Positions 45,866-53,465 of a stretch of 64,000 bases of DNA are shown here, piece after piece. Origin of the DNA: an uncultured Lachnospiraceae bacterium (GTDB taxonomy: Bacteria > Bacillota > Clostridia > Lachnospirales > Lachnospiraceae). Location of the stretch: assembly GCA_902493385.1 (NCBI GenBank), contig CABUPO010000002.1, forward strand, positions 124,001 to 188,000, in the 5' to 3' direction. The first letter of the stretch is position 1. Each line of letters opens with the position of its first letter. The position numbers were made by a program, and so were the translations under genes. Below the pieces are notes generated by a model, which saw nothing but the letters and a program-made list of their open reading frames with translations, was not told the origin of the DNA and ran no database searches.

Positions 45866-47467
45866 TTGAAAGATAAAACAATAGAAGCATTGTTGGCGAA
45901 ATTGATGACAGCTTGCGGATTGGGAACGATTTTATACCCTGTTGAAGCGGTATCCGGCGGTTTTTTACACCGCATGTACAAAGTGACAACGGATTGCGGA
46001 ATCTATGCGGTGAAGCATTTAAATCCAGAGATAATGGGCAGAGCGGGTGTGTTTGAAAACTATGCGCGGGCAGAAAAGATCGAACGTATGATAGAGAAGG
46101 AAGGCATTCCGATAGTACCAGCTATCACGGTTCATGGCAATAAAATGCAAAATGTAGAAGGAAACTATTTTTACATTTTTAACTGGCAGGAAGGACACAT
46201 TACCGATTGGGACAGCATTCCAAATAAGGAGTGCTATACAGCAGGAAATATACTTGGAAGGATTCACGCCATTAGTCCCAAGAATGTTCCTCATCAGGAG
46301 CCCCAATTAAGTGAAATTGATTGGCACGGATATGTCCTGAAAGCGAAGGAAGTGAAGAGTGAGATGGCGTCTCTTCTGGAAGACAATGAAGAACTGTTCA
46401 TCTATGCAGAAAAAGAACTGAACAAGGCAAGAGCTTCTCTGCCGGATATCCTGTGTTTGTCCAATGAGGATATGGACCCTAAGAATATCATGTGGGATAA
46501 CGGTAATCCATGGGTAATCGATTTAGAATGTCTTGACTATGGAAATCCCATATCTCATGCACTGCAATTAGCGCTTCAATGGTCAGGGATTGTCACCTGT
46601 AATATAGATATTGAAAAGATGGTAGCCTTTTTTAACGGCTATATGGAAGCGTATGATAATTGTTTTAGGGCATATTCTGATGTTTTTGGATTGGCATATA
46701 CCTGGGTAGAATGGTTAGAATATAATATTCAAAGAGCGCTCGGAGCGTGTATGGATGAAGAGGAAAAGGCGATGGGCATTTCTGAGGTCAGAAATACCAT
46801 CAATAGAATGAGGTACATACATAAGATCGAGAATACTATCAAAGATGCTTTAGATTTCCGCCTGCCTCAGATTAAGGCTGCACGGTTTGATAACCATGAT
46901 GACAGGATATGTTACTATGAACTTTTATTGGAAAAAGATATCTCCGAAGTGTCACGTTACGAGCTCCCCGACGGATACAGCTTTGTACCGTACTCTGACA
47001 ATGACAGAGATACATGGATTGAAATTGAGATGTCCGCCAAAGAGTTTATCAGCTATGAACAGGGCTTGGCGGCTTGGAACCGCTATTATGGTGAAAGGCT
47101 TGAGGAACTCCCGGGCAGAATGTTCTTTATTGAAAATGACGAAGGAGAGAAAGTAGCTACAGCAACAGCATTATATGATATTTATGGACGAGATACATCA
47201 AATGATGGCTGGCTTTATTGGGTGGCAATAAGGCGTGAATATCAGGGCAAGGGACTTTCAAAGCCTTTGATAACATATATGCTGCAAGTGATGAATGAAT
47301 TGGGATATACACATGTGAAAATCCCAACACAGACAAATACATGGCCCGCATGTAAAGTGTATATGGATTTGGGATTTTTGCCGGTTGAAGAGGATATGGA
47401 ACGTAATCGTGAGGGATGGCGGATCGTAAAGGCACTAACAGGACATCAAGCACTGCAGAAAATATGA
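45866..47467 (+). CDS. Aminoglycoside-phosphotransferase-like kinase fused to a GNAT acetyltransferase
   Basis: 533 residues. The N-terminal half (about 20-330) is an APH/choline-kinase-like fold: VSGGFLHRMYKVTT, catalytic segment NEDMDPKN (Asp202, Asn207; the usual His is Asn), metal Asp219 in VIDLECLD. The C-terminal part (about 350-530) is a GNAT domain with acetyl-CoA motif RREYQGKGLSKPL. The chosen TTG 45866 has AAAGGAG 6 bases upstream; GTG 45800 and ATG 45839 are possible earlier starts. Domain order is opposite to AAC(6')-APH(2''), and leucine codons (TTG/CTG) differ by eye from the CTT-rich core genes, suggesting transfer. Substrate unknown; resistance should not be assumed. Confidence 0.8.
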   Translation: MKDKTIEALLAKLMTACGLGTILYPVEAVSGGFLHRMYKVTTDCGIYAVKHLNPEIMGRAGVFENYARAEKIERMIEKEGIPIVPAITVHGNKMQNVEGNYFYIFNWQEGHITDWDSIPNKECYTAGNILGRIHAISPKNVPHQEPQLSEIDWHGYVLKAKEVKSEMASLLEDNEELFIYAEKELNKARASLPDILCLSNEDMDPKNIMWDNGNPWVIDLECLDYGNPISHALQLALQWSGIVTCNIDIEKMVAFFNGYMEAYDNCFRAYSDVFGLAYTWVEWLEYNIQRALGACMDEEEKAMGISEVRNTINRMRYIHKIENTIKDALDFRLPQIKAARFDNHDDRICYYELLLEKDISEVSRYELPDGYSFVPYSDNDRDTWIEIEMSAKEFISYEQGLAAWNRYYGERLEELPGRMFFIENDEGEKVATATALYDIYGRDTSNDGWLYWVAIRREYQGKGLSKPLITYMLQVMNELGYTHVKIPTQTNTWPACKVYMDLGFLPVEEDMERNREGWRIVKALTGHQALQKI

Positions 47468-47552
47468 TTTATATTGTTTTAAAGGCAGTTTCTATATATA
47501 ATGTCATTAAGAGCGCATTGGAAACATTAAATTTTGAAGGGAGTTATTCATT

Positions 47553-48023
47553 ATGACAAATCAATTCTTCCCTGATGAACAGATAACAGATAATGATTTA
47601 TATTTTATATGTTATATGATAGAACGTGTAGCACGAAGATTACATCAAAAAAATAAATACATTGTAAATAATATTACAAAAGGAGAGTGGCGAAGACTTA
47701 TCAGTCTCGCTAATGTATTGCATTGTGAAAATCCATTAAAAATAGAAGCAGAATGGATAAAAGAATATCATCTGAAAAAAGGAGATTTTGACATTACGGC
47801 AGTAGATGATGAGTTAGTGACCGAGATTCCATCTGCAACACAAATGGGTAAAGTTTATACAAGGCTGATTCTGGCGACTTTACAGCCTAAAGAAGACTAT
47901 GTGGACGGAATGGTTCGGATATACAATAATGAAATCTGTGAAACAATTGATAATTATAACAGCAGCGCATATTATGAGCCGTCTTATGTGATTGCAAAAG
48001 CATATAATGATGGTGGATTTTAA
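47553..48023 (+). CDS. Conserved hypothetical protein of DUF3791/DUF3990-type loci
   Basis: Soluble protein of 156 residues with no recognised catalytic motif. Visible segments: DNDLYFICYMIERVARRLHQKNKYIV, RLISLANVLHCENPLK, MGKVYTRLILATLQPKEDYVDGMVRIYNNEICETIDNYN. I recall similar proteins beside DUF3791 and DUF3990 genes, as here, but the function is unknown. GAAGGGAG precedes the ATG. It is intact. Confidence 0.65.
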   Translation: MTNQFFPDEQITDNDLYFICYMIERVARRLHQKNKYIVNNITKGEWRRLISLANVLHCENPLKIEAEWIKEYHLKKGDFDITAVDDELVTEIPSATQMGKVYTRLILATLQPKEDYVDGMVRIYNNEICETIDNYNSSAYYEPSYVIAKAYNDGGF

Positions 48024-48055
48024 GTTTTAGAAACCGCGCATATGCATCATTATGG

Positions 48056-48103
48056 AGAAGCATATCACATGTAAGGGCGAAAATGAGGAAGTGGGCAGGA
48101 AAT
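48056..48103 (+). repeat. rlmH 3'-end repeat, right copy (att-like)
   Basis: Second copy of the repeat at 45772-45818. Here AGAAGCATATCAC followed by aTGTAAGGGCGAA would encode EAYHM-stop, closely resembling the end of RlmH proteins (EAYHK) although no rlmH gene precedes it. It lies in the 219-base gap between the 156-residue gene and the DUF3791 gene, which otherwise holds nothing I recognise. Confidence 0.75.
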
Positions 48104-48242
48104 AATCCAAATGGCAAGGATTATGCGTATTTTCAAGGTTGGATCCGGGAGTGAGTTTTATTTCTGAATATAATCCCAATAATGGAATTATTTCTGTTAT
48201 AGTAAGCAACTATGGAGATAATGTTTGGAAGGAGATGATAAG

Positions 48243-48461
48243 ATGTGTACAAAGAAAGAATTAAAATTCAGTATTTTTCTTATTTATAATTTAGCAGAAA
48301 ATTGGGGAAAACCGCCGTCTCAAGTGTATGGAATCTTGAATCAGACACGTATTTTGGACGATTATATATTTGTATGTTACGATACGCTTCATACCCTGGG
48401 AACGGAATGTTTAGTTGAAGATATAACAGAATTTGTAAAGGAAAAAGGTGTTACTATATGA
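48243..48461 (+). CDS. DUF3791 domain protein
   Basis: 72 residues: KKELKFSIFLIYNLAENWGKPPSQVYGILNQT, then LDDYIFVCYDTLHTLGTECLVEDITEFVKEKG, the DUF3791 pattern. The start at 48243 has AAGGAG 6 bases upstream. Its stop overlaps the ATG of the broken DUF3990 gene (ATGA), so the two were translationally coupled, as is usual for this pair. Function unknown; small partner proteins of predicted ADP-ribosyltransferase-like effectors are one hypothesis. Confidence 0.8.
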   Translation: MCTKKELKFSIFLIYNLAENWGKPPSQVYGILNQTRILDDYIFVCYDTLHTLGTECLVEDITEFVKEKGVTI

Positions 48462-48594
48462 TTTTATATCATGGAACTATTAAAATAATAAATAATCCAA
48501 ATGTGTCATTTTCTAAAAATTACCTGGATTCATTGTAAATAAGAGTATTTTAGACGAGAAATTGATATATCAGGAATCATATAAGGTGGAATAA
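48458..48594 (+). pseudogene. DUF3990 gene reduced by internal deletion
   Basis: The frame opens MILYHGTIKIINNP and reaches SKNYLDSL-stop at 48538, where intact DUF3990 proteins continue LDFGxGFY. In a different frame (48535-48594) the sequence reads VNKSILDEKLIYQESYKVE-stop, which looks like the C-terminal end of the same family. The two ends are joined with the middle, normally over 100 residues, missing. DUF3990 is thought to have an ADP-ribosyltransferase-like fold; this copy must be inactive. Confidence 0.7.
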
Positions 48595-48597
48595 GTT

Positions 48598-48858
48598 ATG
48601 ACAAATAAAAAGAACTTGGACATTTTCTACAAACAAAATCTGGAAGAATCTATGATTCAGTATTTAGCAGAGATCAAAGGGATAGAATTGCGGCAGGCAA
48701 TGGATATCTATTATCATAGTAGATTGGCAGAGCAAATTGAACATGGAAAATATGGTATAGAAAATATGGACTATAAATATCTTGTACAAGATTTGATTGA
48801 AAATGAGCCACACCTATTTGATGAAGTGGACAGGAAGTGTATCAGGCAGAATGATTGA
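48598..48858 (+). CDS. DUF3791-associated small protein, altered C-terminus
   Basis: 86 residues. FYKQNLEESMIQYLAEIKGIELRQAMDIYYHSRLAEQIEHG and MDYKYLVQDLIENE resemble the third small protein commonly found after DUF3990. The last dozen residues after HLFDEVD appear to be encoded by sequence joined from the following phosphatase fragment, so the native end is lost or changed. No function known. Confidence 0.6.
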   Translation: MTNKKNLDIFYKQNLEESMIQYLAEIKGIELRQAMDIYYHSRLAEQIEHGKYGIENMDYKYLVQDLIENEPHLFDEVDRKCIRQND

Positions 48859-49183
48859 ATTAAAAAAAGATTTAAACATAGAAATGAGAGTTGAAACAGA
48901 TTTGCATGAATGGCTGGCAGATGGAGTTTTTTATGAGTTTTTACCTGATAATGTTGCAGAACAAGCATATAAATGCTTGACAGAAAATAAAGGTCAGCAT
49001 CCAGTAGGAGAAAAGTGCCTATGGGAGTCTGCCGACCAAATGAAAAAGCGTGTTATGATGGTTTTGGATAAATATAAGAATTATAACTCGATTATTGTTG
49101 TATGTCACGGAACACTGATGCAGTATGTTTTAGGAATAGAGCATCCTGTAAATGGTCAAATCGAAGAATTTCTGTATTTATAG
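48836..49183 (+). pseudogene. C-terminal fragment of a histidine-phosphatase family gene
   Basis: The frame ending at 49183 encodes GRMIELKKDLNIEMRVETDLHEWLAD, GEKCLWESADQMKKRVMMVLDKYKNYNSIIVVCHGTLMQ, matching the second half of phosphoglycerate-mutase-like phosphatases (late catalytic His in CHG). The N-terminal RHG catalytic motif is absent; upstream sequence belongs to the DUF3791-like gene. Probably a deletion remnant. Confidence 0.7.
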
Positions 49184-49379
49184 GGTGTACATATTTATTT
49201 TGAATCAATTGGAACATAGCTGGACAATAGTTATGTAAAAAGAAGTCGGTATGTGCCGCTTTTGGGCGGTATTTGCCTGTCTGATGTCAAAGTCATGCCA
49301 AAAATACAGCACTAAATTGATTCGAGGGAACGATATAACTGCAGAAATGCATAACAAAGATAAAAAAGGTGATATAATT

Positions 49380-49856
49380 TTGAATAATACTATTTTGGAG
49401 TTTCTAGAGGCTTATAAAAGCCTCGATGATTTATGTAAACAAATTATGTCAAGTGACAAAGGAATATCAAAATACATTGACGAAATGAATCGTGAGAGTT
49501 ACGGACATATGAGAGTGGATTGTTGGGAGAAGGACTACAAACAATTAAAGAAAATGAGATATATTCGTAATAAGCTTGTGCATGAAGTCAATTCATTTCA
49601 GGAAAATATTATCAATATAAAAGATATTGAATGGTTGGAAAATTTTCGCACCCGAATTATGGAATGTACAGACCCGTTTTCATTATTGTATCAATCAAAA
49701 AACACAGAAAGAAAAATAAATAAGCAGGAAGAGTATTTGGAAAACCATTTTAAAAGAAATGAGTCTTCCTGTAATTGGAAATTAGATGCTAAACCTATAA
49801 TTTTGTTAGTGATAATAATACTTGCTTTTATATTTTTTGCAACCAGTATATTATAA
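49380..49856 (+). CDS. Hypothetical protein with C-terminal membrane anchor
   Basis: 158 residues from TTG 49380, about 9 bases after AAAAGGTGA; the frame opens further upstream but without a site. A helical soluble region (ILEFLEAYKSLDDLCKQIM; WEKDYKQLKKMRYIRNKLVHE, reminiscent of HEPN-like or DUF6548-type helices with an R-x3-H pattern) is followed by one C-terminal membrane helix (about 135-157). Function unknown. The 196 bases before it hold nothing recognisable. Confidence 0.6.
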   Translation: MNNTILEFLEAYKSLDDLCKQIMSSDKGISKYIDEMNRESYGHMRVDCWEKDYKQLKKMRYIRNKLVHEVNSFQENIINIKDIEWLENFRTRIMECTDPFSLLYQSKNTERKINKQEEYLENHFKRNESSCNWKLDAKPIILLVIIILAFIFFATSIL

Positions 49857-49879
49857 TATTAAATCTGCAGGAGGCTGTT

Positions 49880-50383
49880 ATGCATTTTACATATTGCCCA
49901 TATTGTGGCACTAAAGCTATACAAAAGATAATAGGAGATGAAGGGGAGATACCATTTTGTATACAGTGTAATAAACCTCTTTGGGATATGTTTACTACAA
50001 GCATAATATGTGCGGTTGTAAATGAATATAAGGAGATTGCACTGCTTAGGCAGGAGTATGTTTCTGCCGCAAACTTTGTCTGTGTTGCAGGAATCATGAA
50101 GCTGGGAGAGACAGCAGAGGATACGGTCATAAGGGAAGTTAAGGAAGAAATTGGAATTGATGTGGAAAATGTGGAGTATATAAGCAGTTATCCTTATCTG
50201 AAAAAAGAAATGCTGATGCTTGGTTACAAGGCAACAGTAAAGAAGGCTGATTTTATTTTATCGGGCGAGGTAGATTACGCTGAGTGGTTTGCCCTTGATA
50301 CGGCGCTTGACAGGTTGAGAAAGGGGAGTATTGCATGGCAGCTTGTTAATACTGTAAAGAACCAATATATTTTCTGTAATTGA
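49880..50383 (+). CDS. NudC-like Nudix hydrolase with zinc ribbon
   Basis: 167 residues: four-cysteine zinc ribbon (Cys6, Cys9, Cys27, Cys30) followed by a Nudix domain with a complete box, G-x5-E-x7-REVKEEIGI (about 76-98). The segment SSYPYLKKEMLMLGY occupies the place of the NudC SQPWPFPxS motif. NudC-type enzymes hydrolyse NAD(H) or NAD-capped RNA, but the altered motif leaves the substrate open. Start ATG after GCAGGAGG. Confidence 0.85.
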   Translation: MHFTYCPYCGTKAIQKIIGDEGEIPFCIQCNKPLWDMFTTSIICAVVNEYKEIALLRQEYVSAANFVCVAGIMKLGETAEDTVIREVKEEIGIDVENVEYISSYPYLKKEMLMLGYKATVKKADFILSGEVDYAEWFALDTALDRLRKGSIAWQLVNTVKNQYIFCN

Positions 50384-50409
50384 GGATATATAAAATTTAT
50401 GATAATGTT

Positions 50410-50460
50410 AAAAGAACCAAAGCATCTGTCAGCAGGGGAGCGCTTCGGTTCTTTTATTTT
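50410..50460. terminator. Bidirectional terminator between the Nudix gene and the minus-strand genes
   Basis: AAAAGAACC (50410-50418) pairs with GGTTCTTTT (50447-50455), extended inward by AAGC/GCTT across one mismatch. T-rich on both strands, so it can serve the convergent genes. Confidence 0.85.
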
Positions 50461-50472
50461 GTGGCTTTTTAT

Positions 50473-50715
50473 TTAGTTGTCGTCCTCTTCATCGTCAAAG
50501 ATGTCGTCGTCAAAGTCAAAATCATCATAGTCTTCGCAGTCTCTGCATGAAAGGTATTTGTAAACAGCTACTGCAATACCGGCAACAAGTGTAACGACTC
50601 CGACTATAGCCAGTACAGTAAGAACGCAGTTCTTTTTGTCATCTTCAACTTCTTTTTTGTGAAAGAGTTCATTTACTTTAATAGCATTAATGATTTCATC
50701 GAATTTATTATCCAT
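50473..50715 (-). CDS. Small membrane protein with acidic tail
   Basis: 80 residues: short charged N-terminus, one membrane helix (about 29-49; VLTVLAIVGVVTLVAGIAVAVY), CRDC motif, then a tail that is almost entirely Asp/Glu/Phe. AAAGGAG precedes the ATG and an extended -10 lies at 50747-50755. I recall similar proteins beside pcrA in Lachnospiraceae; the function is unknown. Reads as a real gene from its site, promoter and terminator. Confidence 0.7.
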   Translation of the reverse strand: MDNKFDEIINAIKVNELFHKKEVEDDKKNCVLTVLAIVGVVTLVAGIAVAVYKYLSCRDCEDYDDFDFDDDIFDDEEDDN

Positions 50716-50746
50716 AATAAATCTCCTTTCGTATATACTTTTTAGT

Positions 50747-50755
50747 ATTATATCA
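50747..50755 (-). promoter_or_regulatory. Extended -10 promoter of the small acidic membrane protein
   Basis: On the minus strand TG-a-TATAAT, an extended -10; the -35 region is poor. It lies between pcrA and the 80-residue gene. Confidence 0.5.
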
Positions 50756-50775
50756 CTTTCATATAGATTATACTA

Positions 50776-53094
50776 TCAAATTTTTGTCAATTTTGCAAAA
50801 GAAGCTTTCATTTTACGTATTCCAAATTCGTCAAAGTTCACAGATATGTTGCGGTCTTCTGAATTGCCTGAAACAGCTGTAACTGTACCTTCACCAAATT
50901 TGATATGTTTTACACGGTCGCCGCATTTTATTTTATTTATCTCTGACATGCCTTGTAAACTGCCTTTCATTCCTTTGCTTATATATGGATTATTAAGAAA
51001 GAGGCTGCTTCCTTTTTTTGCGTGTCCGTATGATCCTGTTCTGTCAGCATTTCTGTAAGGAATGGACGAAAATGTGTCTGACTGCCTGCATGAAACTGCT
51101 GATGGATTGCTTACATACCCTTCGGATGATGATTCTTTTATAAGATATCTCGGTATTTCGTAAATGAATCTGGAAGGTGCGTTAAACATGGTTTCGCCGT
51201 TCTTCATTCTTCTTACAGCGCTGCTTATTGTAAGCGTGTCCATAGCTCTTGTAATACCTACGTAGCAGAGGCGTCTTTCTTCTTCAAGCTCAGAACTGTC
51301 CATAGAGTATATAGACATATCGGAAGGAAAAATGCCGTCCTCCATTCCTGCTATAAATACATGCGGGAACTCCAGTCCTTTTGCACCGTGCAGTGTCATA
51401 AGAAGAACTACATTGCTGTCTTCGCCGATAGTATCCGCTTCTGAAACAAGCGCTACGTTTTCAAGAAAACGGCTTAATACGGATGAATTGTCTGATGAAT
51501 CAGTTACGTAGTCTTCAAGTGCAAATGTAATGGTTTTGTTGATAAATTCTTCAATATTCTCAATACGTGCATTAGCTTCATCCGTGCCTTCTTCTGTAAG
51601 CATATCCATATATCCGGTGTCAGAAAGTATGCTTTTAACAAGTTCTTCAACAGAAAAGTTTTCCTGTGAGATGAGCTTTCTGAAATGTTCTATGAGTGAA
51701 GTAAATTCCATGAGTTTTGATTTGGAACGTCCTATGCCGTCTATATATTCGGCATCCTTTAAAGCTTCGTAAAAGCTTATCTCATGAATATCGGCATAAT
51801 TCATAATCCTGTCAATAGTTGTAAGACCGATTCCACGCCTTGGAACGTTGATTATTCGTCTGACAGCGATATCATCAAGTCCGTTATCAATCGTTTTAAG
51901 ATAAGCGATTATGTCCTTAATTTCTTTCCTGGAATAGAAATTAAGTCCGCCGACAATCTTATATGGTATATTGAGATTGACAAGGTTTTCTTCAAATATA
52001 CGAGACTGGGCATTGGTTCTGTAAAGTATCGCGTAATCTCTGTAGTTTCTGCCCTCGTCTACGCCCTGTTTTATAGAGCTTACTATGCCGCAGGCTTCTT
52101 CAAAATCGCTTCCGTATCTTATATAGTTAATCGGAACGCCGTCGTCTTTTTTGCTCCAGAGCTTTTTGTCTTTACGCATTGTGTTGTTAGATATTACTCC
52201 ATTGGCGGCATTAAGTATATTCCTGGTAGAGCGGTAGTTCTGTTCAAGTCTTATCGTAGTTGTATCAGGAAATATTTTTTCAAAATTAAGTATGTTGTAT
52301 ATATTGGCTCCACGAAACTTATATATAGACTGATCGTCGTCGCCTACGACGCATATATTGCATTCAGAGCGGTCAGGACCCGGTTCGGCAAGGAGTCTTA
52401 AAAGCTCGAACTGGGCTGTGTTCGTGTCCTGATACTCGTCGATAAGTATGTAAGAAAATCTTCTGCGGTAATAAGAAAGCGCCTGAGCATCTGTTTTAAA
52501 TAATTCAACAGTTTTCATGATAAGGTCGTCAAAGTCCAAAGCATTGCTCTTAATAAGCCTGTCCTGATATTCTGTGTACAGCTCTGAGTACAGCTTTGCC
52601 CTGTAATCCCCTTCTGTGTCATGTGCATACATGGAAGGAGTTATAAGCGCGTTCTTATTAGCTGATATTACTGAAAGAGCTTTCTTTTCATTAATGCTCT
52701 TTTTATCCAGATTCCGTCTTTTAATAATGCTTTTCATTACAGATCTGGAATCGTCTGAGTCATATATTGTAAAATTGCGCTCGTAGCCGATAGATTCGCC
52801 AAAACGGCGCAGTATTCTTACGCAGGTCGAATGAAATGTGCTTACCCATATATTCTCAGAACCAGCGCCTACAATATCGTCTATACGCTCACGCATCTCC
52901 CCTGCCGCTTTATTGGTAAAGGTAAGAGCGATAATATTCCAGGGGCTTACATTATATTCCGTTATAAGATATGCAATACGGTATGTAAGAACCCTCGTTT
53001 TTCCTGAACCAGCGCCTGCAAGAACCAAAAGAGGTCCTTTATTATGCGTGACTGCTTTTATCTGTTCATCATTAAGCCTGTCAAGTATATCCAT
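50776..53094 (-). CDS. pcrA: ATP-dependent DNA helicase PcrA (UvrD family)
   Basis: 3'-5' superfamily 1 helicase for repair and clearing RecA or transcription conflicts. 772 residues: Q motif LNDEQIKAV, Walker A AGAGSGKT, NIIALTFTNKAA, Walker B DEYQDTN, GDDDQSIYKFRGA, QNYRST, LMTLHGAKGLEF, and a C-terminal Tudor-like segment KIKCGDRVKHIKFGEGTV. GGAGG precedes the ATG. Divergent from the Tad operon. Confidence 0.97.
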   Translation of the reverse strand: MDILDRLNDEQIKAVTHNKGPLLVLAGAGSGKTRVLTYRIAYLITEYNVSPWNIIALTFTNKAAGEMRERIDDIVGAGSENIWVSTFHSTCVRILRRFGESIGYERNFTIYDSDDSRSVMKSIIKRRNLDKKSINEKKALSVISANKNALITPSMYAHDTEGDYRAKLYSELYTEYQDRLIKSNALDFDDLIMKTVELFKTDAQALSYYRRRFSYILIDEYQDTNTAQFELLRLLAEPGPDRSECNICVVGDDDQSIYKFRGANIYNILNFEKIFPDTTTIRLEQNYRSTRNILNAANGVISNNTMRKDKKLWSKKDDGVPINYIRYGSDFEEACGIVSSIKQGVDEGRNYRDYAILYRTNAQSRIFEENLVNLNIPYKIVGGLNFYSRKEIKDIIAYLKTIDNGLDDIAVRRIINVPRRGIGLTTIDRIMNYADIHEISFYEALKDAEYIDGIGRSKSKLMEFTSLIEHFRKLISQENFSVEELVKSILSDTGYMDMLTEEGTDEANARIENIEEFINKTITFALEDYVTDSSDNSSVLSRFLENVALVSEADTIGEDSNVVLLMTLHGAKGLEFPHVFIAGMEDGIFPSDMSIYSMDSSELEEERRLCYVGITRAMDTLTISSAVRRMKNGETMFNAPSRFIYEIPRYLIKESSSEGYVSNPSAVSCRQSDTFSSIPYRNADRTGSYGHAKKGSSLFLNNPYISKGMKGSLQGMSEINKIKCGDRVKHIKFGEGTVTAVSGNSEDRNISVNFDEFGIRKMKASFAKLTKI

Positions 53095-53178
53095 AGCAAT
53101 CCTCCAAACATATGTTTACTTTATCATATGAAAGGTATTCTGTCAAACAAAAAAATTTTTTTTGTAATAAAAAAAGTG

Positions 53179-53207
53179 TTGACAACTATATTTTGGTGTG
53201 ATAAAGT
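53179..53207 (+). promoter_or_regulatory. Probable sigma-A promoter of the Tad pilus operon
   Basis: -35 TTGACA (53179-53184), 17-bp spacer, -10 TAAAGT (53202-53207), in the 371-bp gap between divergent pcrA and tadA. The implied leader is about 250 bases. Apart from the inverted repeat at 53212, no known riboswitch was recognised there. Confidence 0.6.
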
Positions 53208-53211
53208 ATGT

Positions 53212-53244
53212 AATACATTAAATGCGCGCACATTTTAATGTATT
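53212..53244. repeat. 11-bp inverted repeat at the Tad operon transcription start
   Basis: AATACATTAAA (53212-53222) and TTTAATGTATT (53234-53244) are perfect inverted copies separated by 11 bases containing GCGCGC. It begins at the expected transcription start, so it could be an operator or a 5'-end hairpin. Confidence 0.6.
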
Positions 53245-53465
53245 CATATGATAGTCTACAGTAGTACTTTATGAAAGACAACTGCCGTTTTTATCTTTTT
53301 GTATCTTGTAACAGTTAATTAAGTATTTCCTTTGCTAAGAGTTAAGATTTTAAAGTAGCTGACAGTTTTGAAGGAAGACGACTTTTGGTATATGCGAACT
53401 TATATTTATGAGTTCAGGCCTGTGTGCAGATAGATTTGCCTGGAATTGGGAGGGATGTATTTTTC

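Noticed and set aside
45866..47467. Calling the fusion protein an aminoglycoside-resistance enzyme
   Set aside because: Domain order and catalytic loop differ from AAC(6')-APH(2''); fold similarity alone does not support resistance.
53124..53240. Short plus-strand frame (about 35 codons, MKGILSNKK) before the Tad promoter
   Set aside because: No ribosome site and it overlaps the promoter and inverted repeat; unlikely to be a gene.
53245..53465. Cyclic-di-GMP or other riboswitch in the Tad operon leader
   Set aside because: No GEMM-type conserved core or other known aptamer was recognisable.
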